In this document: in pieces, positions 51,645 to 59,654 of the stretch
How the letters are laid out: each line of letters opens with the position of its first letter
Numbering within the stretch: position 1 is the first letter of the stretch
DNA from: RYN-428 sp035551995
GTDB taxonomy: Bacteria; Planctomycetota; Phycisphaerae; Tepidisphaerales; Tepidisphaeraceae
Reading direction: 5' to 3'
DNA length: 60,300 nucleotides
Assembly: GCA_035551995.1 (NCBI GenBank)
Contig: DASZME010000050.1
Location: forward strand, 1-60,300
Notes under the pieces: generated by a model
The model's database searches: none
What the model saw: only the letters and a program-made list of their open reading frames with translations
What the model was told of the DNA's origin: nothing
Program-made: the position numbers and the translations under genes

Positions 51645-52491
51645 ACCCCCGCTTGGTCTTCATGAAAAAAACGTATCCGACGCCCGCCAGCAAAGCCGAC
51701 ATCGCCGTCCACGTCAGCCAGGGAACTGTTCCAAGGACATGCTCCTGCCCAGGCAGCAGCGCTTCGCGAAAGCCCTGCACGATGATCGTCAGCGGATTGG
51801 CCAGCAGCATCGGCCGCACCGATATCGGCACGATGCCGATCGGGTAAAAAATAGGGGTGAGAAACGTGAGAATCTGTATCACCGGCACAACGCCCTGCGC
51901 CAGATCGCGAATATAGGTGCCCAGCGACGTCAAAAACCATCCCAGCCCGACCGAAAGCAAGATCAACGGCAGATACGCCAACGGCAGCAACCACAGCGCG
52001 CTAGACACTGAACGCTGAAAAACCGCCACCCCCGCCAGCAAAATGGCGACGCTGACGAACGATTGAAACAACGCCGTCCCCAGCGCCACCATCGGCAGCA
52101 CTTCCAGCGGAAAGACCACCTTCTTCACGTAGTTCGGAACGCTCAGGACAATCGTGGGCGCCCGCCCGATCACGTCGGCGAATACCGTGAACGGCAACAG
52201 CCCCGCGTAGAGTTCCAGCGCAAAATAAGTCTCCCCCGCCTTCCCCGGCGGCTGGCCGTCCCATCTCGAATGAAAGATAGTCGAAAAAACAAAGGTATAG
52301 ATCACCAGCATCAATAACGGATTGACCAGCGACCAGATTGTTCCCAGATAGGCGCCGCGATAGCGCAGGGAAATTTCCCGGCAGGTTAACTGCCAGGTGA
52401 GCTCTCGCTGCCGCCACAGTTTTCGCACGATTTGCAGCGGATTAAGCAAGCCGGCCGATATGGAAGACCTTGGGGCCGCGTTAACGGACAT
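51628..52491 (-). CDS. Wzm-type ABC-2 permease, 287 aa
   Basis: Membrane permease of the polysaccharide exporter. Six hydrophobic segments of the ABC-2 family: IWSLVNPLLMLVIYTFVFST, LYAGLLPFTVFADVIGR, VVFPLEVLPMVALGTALFQS, ALWLLPLAYLPLILLSVGLG, VIQILTFLTPIFYPIGI and TAMSALLAGVGYVFFMKTKR. The N-terminal cytoplasmic helix (LNPLQIVRKLWRQRELTWQL) precedes the LTCREISLRYRGAYLGTIWS loop. Start MSVNAAPRSSIS (52491) is taken since the longer frame adds an unlikely basic leader. First gene of the exporter-polysaccharide operon. Confidence 0.91.
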   Translation of the reverse strand: MSVNAAPRSSISAGLLNPLQIVRKLWRQRELTWQLTCREISLRYRGAYLGTIWSLVNPLLMLVIYTFVFSTIFHSRWDGQPPGKAGETYFALELYAGLLPFTVFADVIGRAPTIVLSVPNYVKKVVFPLEVLPMVALGTALFQSFVSVAILLAGVAVFQRSVSSALWLLPLAYLPLILLSVGLGWFLTSLGTYIRDLAQGVVPVIQILTFLTPIFYPIGIVPISVRPMLLANPLTIIVQGFREALLPGQEHVLGTVPWLTWTAMSALLAGVGYVFFMKTKRGFADVL

Positions 52492-52807
52492 TGGTGGCGA
52501 ATCGTACAGAACCGGGGAAACATTGCAAGAAACGACGGAGGCGGGGTAATCCGAAACGAGTCCACTCGACCGCGCCGGCAATCTCGTGCGTTTTTCGGAT
52601 TGCCGGCGCGTCCAACGTGGGTGGGAACGCGTTTCATCACCCGACGCCACCGATGCTCAGCGGCGCGATCGTTAACAAAACGCCGCATGCGCTACCAAAC
52701 TGAAAAACGTTCTATCGCCGCGGCGTCTATCTTGGATCGTCCTGGCCATTCCCGGCGAAAATCGGATACAATTTCCGCCGTGCCGATTCATGGAGGAAAT
52801 CGTGGCG
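52492..52807. other. Divergent spacer between polysaccharide exporter and mltA
   Basis: Promoters for both directions should lie here. ATG 52790 is inside the GGAGG motif used by mltA. An inverted pair GCCGGCAATC (52573-52582) / GATTGCCGGC (52597-52606) forms a 10-bp stem with a 14-nt loop. No gene is supported. Confidence 0.55.
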
Positions 52808-54103
52808 ATGTCATACTCGATCGTTTCTTGCTTTGCGTGCACGGTATGCGCTTGCGGGCTGTTGCTGTCGAGCGGCTGTCAGCCGATCAAACCTCCCGCG
52901 CCGGCTCCACCGGCCGCCGTTGATTACGCGGCGCCGCTTCCGGACGGACAGGTGGCACTTCGAAAAATCTCCGCCGATCAATACCCGGATTTTTCCAGAA
53001 GCCTCGCGACCGTGAGCCTCGCGGACCTCCGCAAATCGGTGGCCAACAGCCAGACGTATCTCGCCCGGCACGGCAGCGTCCGCAAATTTCCATACCTCGA
53101 TATCGATCATGACCGCGCGGTGGCGTCGGTTCGCGCATTTGCCGAGTTGATCGACGGCGGCGCCTTCGCGCTTCCCGGCGATCAATTCAATCGTCGGATC
53201 GCCGAGGAGTTTGACGTCTATCGAAGCGTCGGCGCGCCCTCCGCCGACGGGGCGGGTTACACGCACAAAGTTCTTTTCACCGGCTATTTCACGCCGACCT
53301 ACGACGCCAGCCTCACGCGCGGCGGACGTTATCAATGGCCTCTCTACAAGCGGCCGGTTGACTTGATCACCGACGCCGAGACCGATACCGCCGGCCACCG
53401 CGGGGCCGGGGGAACGCTCCTGCCCTATTACTCCCGGGAGGAGATCGAAAGCGGCGCGCTGGCGGGCGATGAATTAGTCTGGCTCACCAGCCGATGGAAC
53501 GCTTACGTGATCACGGTTCAAGGGAGCGCGCGATTGCGTTTGCCCGACGGGCGCATTATGGAGGTGGGATATGCCGGCAACAATGGCCGCGATTATGCCA
53601 GTCCCGGATTGAAGATGGTCGCCGACGGCGCGATCGCCGGCAAAGACCTCAGCTTCGACGCCATGCGCCGCTACTTTGAGCTTCATCCCGAAGCGATGGA
53701 TCTTTACCTCCGGCAAAATCCGCGAACCGTCTTTTTCCATGAAGATCATGGCGGGCCGTTTGGATCGCTGAATGTCCCGGTGACCCGCATGGCGAGCATC
53801 GCCACCGATAAATCGGTGTACCCGCCCGCGCTGGTGGCGTTCGCGGCGGCCGAGCAGGGGGCGAATGCGATCGCCGGGTCGGCGTCGGCGCCGGATTCCT
53901 CGCGACGCGACTTCTCCGGATTCCTGCTGGATCAGGATCGCGGCGGCGCGATCCGATCCGCCGGGCGATGCGACATCTATATGGGCATCGGCGATCGCGC
54001 GGAACAGACCGCCGGCTACCAGTTAAATCTCGGCGCCCTCTATTACCTCGCCGTCAAACCGGAACTGGTTTCCCGATATCGAGCCACAGCGTCGGCGCAG
54101 TGA
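52808..54103 (+). CDS. mltA: MltA-like lytic transglycosylase lipoprotein, 431 aa
   Basis: Outer-membrane murein hydrolase that cuts glycan strands with 1,6-anhydro-MurNAc release. A lipoprotein signal ends in LLLSSGC. The MltA domain is visible as KVLFTGYFTPTYDASLTRGG, QWPLYKRPVDL, LPYYSREEIESGALAGDELV and GNNGRDYASPGLKMV. The C-terminal 3D domain carries its aspartates in FLLDQDRGGAIRSAGRCDIY with MGIGDRAEQ, including the catalytic one. GGAGG (52792-52796) is 11 nt before ATG 52808; GTG 52802 is 5 nt away and could be the true start. Standing alone, opposite the exporter genes. Confidence 0.92.
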   Translation: MSYSIVSCFACTVCACGLLLSSGCQPIKPPAPAPPAAVDYAAPLPDGQVALRKISADQYPDFSRSLATVSLADLRKSVANSQTYLARHGSVRKFPYLDIDHDRAVASVRAFAELIDGGAFALPGDQFNRRIAEEFDVYRSVGAPSADGAGYTHKVLFTGYFTPTYDASLTRGGRYQWPLYKRPVDLITDAETDTAGHRGAGGTLLPYYSREEIESGALAGDELVWLTSRWNAYVITVQGSARLRLPDGRIMEVGYAGNNGRDYASPGLKMVADGAIAGKDLSFDAMRRYFELHPEAMDLYLRQNPRTVFFHEDHGGPFGSLNVPVTRMASIATDKSVYPPALVAFAAAEQGANAIAGSASAPDSSRRDFSGFLLDQDRGGAIRSAGRCDIYMGIGDRAEQTAGYQLNLGALYYLAVKPELVSRYRATASAQ

Positions 54104-54158
54104 TTCCGTCTGGCGCGAGGAATCATCCTCTTTCATCGCGTTAGCCCGTCAGACAAAG

Positions 54159-54874
54159 CTATCGCACCACATACAGCGTGTCATTCAGTACGATGTCCAG
54201 TTGATTTCCCAGGGCGAACCACTGCGCCGCCTGCGGTTGATTCTTTAAGAGTTCGAAGTATTCGTCGCTATTGAACGCGATCTGTTTTTGTTTGATATTG
54301 GCCTGGCTTTGGGCCGTGGAATCGGTCCAGACGCCGCCGTTCTGATAGAAGGCGCGCCCGTTCACCACGCGGGCCTGCTGGGCGTCATTTTGGGCGGCGT
54401 GGTAGCCGCCCTGTCCCGCTCCGCGCCCGTCGCCGCGCGCCACGGACGCTGCCACTGGTCCTCGGCTGTCCTGCGATTGCTTATCGAACGACTGGCCCGC
54501 AGATCCGAATTGCGCCCCTTGCGACTGCGGGTTGTCGGCTTGGCCGGTATTTTCGGTTTGTTTTAAGGCGCCCACGTCGCGAGCGGCGGCGACGGCTTCG
54601 CCGGGCAGCGGGAAAATATAAGTTCCTTCGAGGTCCTGCGGATTGGGAATAAAAAAAACTCTTGGTCTACGGTTGTGGTCGCCGTGTGGTCGTTGATGGA
54701 GACGGCGACATGATGATACGTCACTTCCAGCGGCGCAAAGGCAAAGTGTCCCGCGACCGTCTGTGCCGGCGGATTATCGACAATAATAAACCCATCCGCC
54801 CGGCAACGATCTGCCGACAGCAACGCCAGCATCCCGGCACAAAAGCCCAGTATCGTATGAAGTGATCGGTTCAT
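54159..54874 (-). pseudogene. VIT/vWA-domain protein gene with internal deletion and frameshift
   Basis: The N-terminal frame (54874 inward) reads a signal peptide then DGFIIVDNPPAQTVAGHFAF, PLEVTYHHVAVSINDHTATT and TVDQEFF, the start of a vault/inter-alpha-trypsin (VIT) domain. It breaks at an 8-A run (54651-54658). Dropping one or adding two bases restores IPNPQDLEGTYIFPLPGEAV. The chain then jumps to RVVNGRAFYQNGGVWTDSTA, FNSDEYFELLKNQPQAAQWF and LDIVLNDTLYVVR, the extreme C-terminus of VIT-vWA proteins. The whole vWA region (several hundred residues) is missing. Both a deletion and a shift mean the gene is dead. Confidence 0.8.
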
Positions 54875-55032
54875 ATGGGTGGTCTCCAATCCTGATCTCC
54901 CCCGTGCATTAGATGATCAACGGACGGAAAAGTTGCAGCCACGATCCCGGCATACCCCTTGCTTTCGTCGGGAAGCCCGCAGCGGTGGAATTGTTTCGCC
55001 GCGCTGGGTTTCGTTTTTCCTTAGGAGATGCC

Positions 55033-55530
55033 ATGAAGCTCGAAGACCTCAGGGATTTGTATATTGAAGAATTGCGTGATCTGTACAGCGCCGAAAACCA
55101 GTTGGTGAAGGCGCTGCCGAAGATGGCCAAGGCCGCCACCAATGAAGACCTGGCCCAGGGATTCCTCGATCACCTGGAAGAGACTAAGGGGCATGTTGCC
55201 CGCCTTAAGGGGATTTTTGAGGAGCTTGGAACCAAGCCAACCGGAAAGGTCTGTAAGGCGATGGAAGGGCTGATCGAGGAAGGCAAGGAGATGATCGAGG
55301 AGGACGCCGAGCCGGACGTGAAGGACGCCGGGCTGATCGGCGCCGCTCAACGGGTGGAACACTATGAGATCGCCGGGTATGGCGTCGTCCGCAATTTCGC
55401 GAAACTCCTCGGCGAAACCGCCGCGGCCAAAATTCTGCAACAGACGCTGGACGAAGAAGCGGCCACCGACAAGAAGCTGACAAAGTTGGCCGACTCGGTG
55501 ATCAATCTTGAAGCGGTCGAACACGCGTAG
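55033..55530 (+). CDS. YciE/DUF892 ferritin-like protein, 165 aa
   Basis: Four-helix bundle protein of the YciE family, associated with stress responses. MKLEDLRDLYIEELRDLYSA, ENQLVKALPKMAKAATNEDL, LEETKGHVARLKGIFEELGT and GAAQRVEHYEIAGYGVVRNF match the family core, with conserved Glu and His residues on the helices as in di-iron ferritin folds. The start ATG 55033 has AGGAG 5 nt upstream, so the longer frame is rejected. It is a single-gene unit, and the function of the family is not established. Gene is well formed. Confidence 0.9.
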   Translation: MKLEDLRDLYIEELRDLYSAENQLVKALPKMAKAATNEDLAQGFLDHLEETKGHVARLKGIFEELGTKPTGKVCKAMEGLIEEGKEMIEEDAEPDVKDAGLIGAAQRVEHYEIAGYGVVRNFAKLLGETAAAKILQQTLDEEAATDKKLTKLADSVINLEAVEHA

Positions 55531-55559
55531 AGCACGGTTCGATGCCCGTACTTAGCGGC

Positions 55560-55740
55560 TATATACGTTTCTCCAAGAGAGATTAAGCTGAATGCTGAGA
55601 CGCCGAGATAAAAGAGAAACTGAGGAGAAGAGAAGACCAAAAATCGCATTGATTTTTTGTTGATGGCGATTGCCGATTCTCTTTTTTCCTTTCTTCTCGA
55701 AATCTCGGCGGCTCGGCGTTCGCATCAGCTCCTTTTTACG
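55560..55740. repeat. Inverted degenerate element (word CTCGGCG/GCCGAGA)
   Basis: GCTGAGACGCCGAGATAAAA (about 55592) and CTGAGGAGAAGAGAAG on the left are complemented by CTTCTTCTCGAAATCTCGGC and GGCTCGGCG on the right (about 55695-55720). Another member of the variable-word inverted class. The wider 55531-55945 interval has no supported gene. Confidence 0.65.
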
Positions 55741-55945
55741 CGAACCGGAATGTGTTTAGGGAACAGGGAAAAAACCGACCTCGCCGCGTGTGTATCGCTT
55801 GTGTTCGGTTGAAAACGCTCATTCTACGACTTCGAACGTACTTGCGTTGGCTCAGGCGAAGCGGCATTATAAGGTTTTTTTTAGCCTTAACGGCCGCGTT
55901 GCTTAGCGCGCTGCGCGCGGAGACCGATAAAAATTGCGCAACGAG

Positions 55946-56446
55946 CTATTTCAATACCGTCCCGAGTATGCTGAGCACGACTTTGGATATCTGAACGGCC
56001 GCATTGAGAACGTCCGCCTGCTTTTGCCGTGCGGCCCCATCCAGCGCCGCTTGGTTGAGAAGCTGGTCGAGCTTGTTTATTTGGTCCTGGGTAAAAGTAA
56101 TGAATTCAGCGAACGTGTCATCATAAGTATCAGCCAGCGCGGCGTAGAGGGCGGCTTGGCGCAGCCAAAGCCCCGCCTGAACGTCCGGTTGGTCCTGATA
56201 TTTCCGAGTGTCCGCGGCAGCATCCAAAATCTGTTTGATCAGGTCACGCTGACGGACCTTAATGTCCTGACTGGCGCTTCCGAAAAATTGAATTTTCAGG
56301 CCACTCACGGGCAATAGCGCCTTCGCTTGCGATCGGTTCGCCTCGACTTGTTTCCACAGAGTATCGATACTGGCGGAACCGGCCGCGATTTGTTTGACGA
56401 GTTCTTCGTTTTGCTTGAGGAAATTGACGAGTTCTTTCGTTTGCAT
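55946..56446 (-). CDS. Hypothetical helical protein, third gene of a lipoprotein cassette
   Basis: 166 aa, unrecognised. No signal peptide or clear membrane span apart from a hydrophobic C-terminus (VLNAAVQISKVVLSILGTVL, last about 20 residues), which could be a tail anchor. The remainder is strongly helical (TKELVNFLKQNEELVKQIAA, LIKQILDAAADTRKYQDQPD). It follows the two lipoprotein genes by 49 bp on the same strand, so all three are probably one operon. No homologue is known to me. Start ATG 56446. Confidence 0.65.
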   Translation of the reverse strand: MQTKELVNFLKQNEELVKQIAAGSASIDTLWKQVEANRSQAKALLPVSGLKIQFFGSASQDIKVRQRDLIKQILDAAADTRKYQDQPDVQAGLWLRQAALYAALADTYDDTFAEFITFTQDQINKLDQLLNQAALDGAARQKQADVLNAAVQISKVVLSILGTVLK

Positions 56447-56495
56447 GGAGAGTCCCGGTTCATGAGTAAAAGGATCGGCGGCGACGCAGGGCCGA

Positions 56496-57218
56496 TCAGT
56501 GTGCCACCGACGGTTGCGTGGATGGAGTAGCGCCGATGTTCGTCAATACTCCGATGAGCGACTGAAAGGCGGATTGCGCACCGCTGGTTTGAACAGGGCC
56601 GACGAGGCTCGTGGCGCCGGCGGTCTGGAGAGCGTCGTTCACCTTCTTACCGTCGGCGAGTACAGACTGCAGCGTCTCCTCGGCGCCTGGGATCTCCCCC
56701 GCCAACGATGCGAGCAATCCAGTATCCACAGACGAGAAGCCCGTTTGTTTTGAATACGAGACGAGCTGTATATGCGCTTTGTTAATCGCCTCCCACGAAG
56801 CGATTATGGCGGAAGCCGCTCTTTTTAGAGCCTCTGCGTCGTCATCGAATTGTTGCTTTACCTGACTATCCAGCCCCGCTTGCTCGGCGAGATAGACCTC
56901 GCCGATGAGATACCCAACTGCGTTGGCGTCGGCGCCGGTTTTGGTCGTGAAGCTCCGTTGTGAGCCGGAGATAAGCGCGTCCTGCGCCTCGATTCGCCGA
57001 AGATTCGAGAGCGCCATGTCCAGGGCGGCGACGGCGGATTGCCAGTAACCGATACGAGCGCTCGTCGCTTCATTGAGGAGACTCATATTCTTGCGGGCCT
57101 GCTGAATCTGCCCGTCTTCGCGCTCAATCAGGCTACGAAGGGATTCGCTTTGGATGGATTGGCATCCAGTCGCGAGAGACGCAGCAAGCAGGATCGATAC
57201 GTTGGCTCTTGTTTTCAT
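56496..57218 (-). CDS. Hypothetical lipoprotein, second gene of the cassette
   Basis: 240 aa with a signal peptide ending SLATGC (lipobox LATGC) after MKTRANVSILLAA. The mature protein is mostly helical: LIEREDGQIQQARKNMSLLN, YWQSAVAALDMALSNLRRIE and DDDAEALKRAASAIIASWEA. No transmembrane segment besides the leader. Unrecognised. Its neighbours are a lipoprotein upstream (gap 40 bp) and the 166-aa protein downstream. Probably an envelope-tethered helical protein, with function unknown. The start MKTRANVS is chosen to keep the leader compact. Confidence 0.68.
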   Translation of the reverse strand: MKTRANVSILLAASLATGCQSIQSESLRSLIEREDGQIQQARKNMSLLNEATSARIGYWQSAVAALDMALSNLRRIEAQDALISGSQRSFTTKTGADANAVGYLIGEVYLAEQAGLDSQVKQQFDDDAEALKRAASAIIASWEAINKAHIQLVSYSKQTGFSSVDTGLLASLAGEIPGAEETLQSVLADGKKVNDALQTAGATSLVGPVQTSGAQSAFQSLIGVLTNIGATPSTQPSVAH

Positions 57219-57258
57219 GATAAACCTCGTATTGTGATAGTCCACGAACGGCTCATGC

Positions 57259-57957
57259 TTATTTTGTCGTAGCTAACGCCTTGACGCTTTCGATCAGGCT
57301 TTTGATGTCATCCGATTTCACGGTGACGTCGATGTTCAAGTAGGCCCGTTCGGCCGCATTCAGTTGTCGAAGGGCGCCGACGGCGGCTATATACTTTGCG
57401 TACGCATCCGATTCGGAGGGCTTCGTTGAGACTGAGTTTCCAGGTGAAGGAGCCGATTTCGTTAGTTCGTCAAACCGTGTCGCCGCGAATTCGCGAGAGA
57501 GTCTTGCGAGCTCGGGGGCGGCCTGTATCAGATCGTCCAGACTTTTCTTTGTCCCGGCTTTGAAAATTGCCGTCGAGGCGCCGGGGTATTCCGTACCGCG
57601 TCGCTCGGGGAGATTTGTTAATCTCAGTTCGTTGATCGTCGCGACCAGTTGGTTGTCGAACAACATGCGCTGATTCAGATCTACGTCATTTTGTGGAGAG
57701 ACGCCAATGGGCGGCCGGGGATCGGTCGTGATCCATTTCATCGCCGCCGAGAGAGTGATGCGGGACTGGATGTAAATGTACCAAATCCTGAGGCGAGTGT
57801 CGGCCTGCTCGGTCAAGGCGCGGTATTGGCCGGCGAGTTGGACGTTTTTTGCGTAGGCATCGTCCTTGTCCAGCAGTGCCTGTCGAATGGGCTGCGGCGT
57901 CGCGCAACCGTTAAGCGGCGCGACGAGGCAAATAAAAAGCGCTATGGAAATTCTCAT
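57259..57957 (-). CDS. Hypothetical lipoprotein, first gene of the cassette
   Basis: 232 aa. MRISIALFICLVAPLNGC shows a signal peptide with lipobox PLNGC, so membrane-anchored. The mature chain is helical and charged (ALLDKDDAYAKNVQLAGQYR, SRITLSAAMKWITTDP, YIAAVGALRQLNAAERAYLN, KSDDIKSLIESVKALATTK). No family recognised. It is the first gene of a likely three-gene operon and sits 64 bp after the flippase gene. A longer frame to 58020 adds an unlikely leader and is rejected. Role unknown. Confidence 0.68.
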   Translation of the reverse strand: MRISIALFICLVAPLNGCATPQPIRQALLDKDDAYAKNVQLAGQYRALTEQADTRLRIWYIYIQSRITLSAAMKWITTDPRPPIGVSPQNDVDLNQRMLFDNQLVATINELRLTNLPERRGTEYPGASTAIFKAGTKKSLDDLIQAAPELARLSREFAATRFDELTKSAPSPGNSVSTKPSESDAYAKYIAAVGALRQLNAAERAYLNIDVTVKSDDIKSLIESVKALATTK

Positions 57958-58021
57958 GAGCCGGCCTTTCCCTGGATGACGATGGGCGTGGTATACCCAA
58001 TCCGGGCGGCCGATTTCCACT

Positions 58022-59653
58022 TTACTCGCGCGGGACGGTCGATCGACGAGATAGTTCCCCGAGGAGTCGGATTATTTTGCGGGAATCAGGCATCAGGAAC
58101 CAAACAATACCGCTGTATGTCGCTCCGCCGGCGATTACGATTACAGTCAAGCGGTACCACTCACGATTTAACGAGGCAGGCAGCAGGCGCGAGGCAACTA
58201 CTCCGACGAGCGCGGCCCATCCGGCGGCGATGTAAGGTCCCGCGCAGGTTTTTATGATCGCGTGAGCGCCAAGCCCGGCTGGGCGGATGGCGATATATAG
58301 ATATATTGGATGCATGATCGCATAGGCGACCGACACGCCGACGGCGGTGCGGAAACCGGGGTCGTTCCATTTGCCGCCAAGGGATATCGTGAGTTTCGTC
58401 GTAAGACTGAGATATACCACGGCGACGAAAAGCGCTCCCATCCAGAGCGCCATGAAAAAGTTCGCGCGAAATCGACCTTGAGCTGTTACCAGACCGTGCG
58501 TCGGCCAACTTAGAACGTGAAATGACATGCCGATCGCAAGAACCTGCACGATCGGAATCGCGGGATACCAACGCGGGCCGAATAGCAAATGGATAAGAGG
58601 CTCGGCGGTCGCCGTCTGGAGCAGGCAAATTGGAACAGACACCAGGCACATCGCTCGCATGGCGCGCAGTAGTGCACTGGTTTGCCGAACAGGGTCGCGA
58701 TCCATCGACGCCAGTGACGGAAGCAGTACCTCAAATAGATTGACGACCAGGAGCATTGTTCCCTGGATCGATAGATTGAAGGCAAAGTAGTAGATTCCCA
58801 CGGCCGCGCCGTCGGCATGAAGGCCCAGGAGAATATTGTCGCCCTGTGACGTCAGTAAAAAGGCGGCGTTGGCGCCAAGAACCAGCAGGCTGTCGCCGAG
58901 CAGGAATCTCCAGCGGCGAAATTGCGGGCCGGATTGCAGCGCGATCGGCGCAGCCGTCCAGCAAAAGATCGCTCGCACGCCCGATTCAATGAGGCGAGGA
59001 AGGACGAAGCTATAAGCTCCGAATCCTCGATATGCGAAGAATATCGATAGCCCGGCGACGAGTGCCGTCGAGAAGAGATTGAAGCCGCACAAGAGACCGA
59101 AGCGCATCTGTGCACTGAGTCGTGCGGCGGGGACGACCGAGAGATTGGCGATGGGGATCATCGCCGCCAAAAGAAACAATAGCTTGACCAGCTCCGGCCG
59201 ATGGTAAAGTCTTGCCGCCAGCGGAGCGACGGCGCAGGTGAGAAACGCGGCGGCGATCCCGCTGGCCATCGAGAGCCAGAACGCGGCGTTGGCCCACCGG
59301 TGGAAATGCCTTTGGCGGTGAATGAGAACGTCGCGCAGTCCGATCTGCTGGAGCAGGCCGATGAAGGTGGTGACGGTGTATGCCAGGGCGATGAGCCCAA
59401 ACGCCTGGCGGTCCAGCAGCCATGCCAGTGCAAGCTGCAGACCTAGATTAATCGCCTTGGCGCCGAGCGTGTTGGCGAGGCTGTACAAGAAGGCGCCTGT
59501 GACCCGCGTTGTAAGGGAAACGCCCGGCGTCTCGATTTCCACGCGGGCGGCCTGGGCGGGATCGGTAATGGGTGAGATAGCAGCGGCAAGGTCGTCCGCC
59601 GTCGCGGTTGGCGGCTGTGGTTTGCGAGGGATATTGCCGGGCAACAAACTCAT
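58022..59653 (-). CDS. Polysaccharide flippase, Wzx/MOP superfamily, 543 aa
   Basis: Lipid-linked oligosaccharide exporter of the O-antigen flippase type. About twelve to fourteen helices are visible, such as FLYSLANTLGAKAINLGLQL, FIGLLQQIGLRDVLIH, MASGIAAAFLTCAVAPLAAR, LLFLLAAMIPIANLSVVPAA, YYFAFNLSIQGTMLLVVNLF and VGVSVAYAIMHPIYLYIAIR. The N-terminal 60 residues are a soluble, Pro/Thr-rich leader. ATG 59653 starts 1 nt after the stop of the FkbM-like gene, so coupled. Presumably flips an undecaprenol-linked oligomer, complementing the nearby locus. Confidence 0.85.
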   Translation of the reverse strand: MSLLPGNIPRKPQPPTATADDLAAAISPITDPAQAARVEIETPGVSLTTRVTGAFLYSLANTLGAKAINLGLQLALAWLLDRQAFGLIALAYTVTTFIGLLQQIGLRDVLIHRQRHFHRWANAAFWLSMASGIAAAFLTCAVAPLAARLYHRPELVKLLFLLAAMIPIANLSVVPAARLSAQMRFGLLCGFNLFSTALVAGLSIFFAYRGFGAYSFVLPRLIESGVRAIFCWTAAPIALQSGPQFRRWRFLLGDSLLVLGANAAFLLTSQGDNILLGLHADGAAVGIYYFAFNLSIQGTMLLVVNLFEVLLPSLASMDRDPVRQTSALLRAMRAMCLVSVPICLLQTATAEPLIHLLFGPRWYPAIPIVQVLAIGMSFHVLSWPTHGLVTAQGRFRANFFMALWMGALFVAVVYLSLTTKLTISLGGKWNDPGFRTAVGVSVAYAIMHPIYLYIAIRPAGLGAHAIIKTCAGPYIAAGWAALVGVVASRLLPASLNREWYRLTVIVIAGGATYSGIVWFLMPDSRKIIRLLGELSRRSTVPRE

Positions 59654-59654
59654 G

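Noticed and set aside
55752..55994. Plus-strand frame of 80 codons with a hydrophobic stretch
   Set aside because: Overlaps the end of the 166-aa gene on the other strand, has no ribosome site and no family match.
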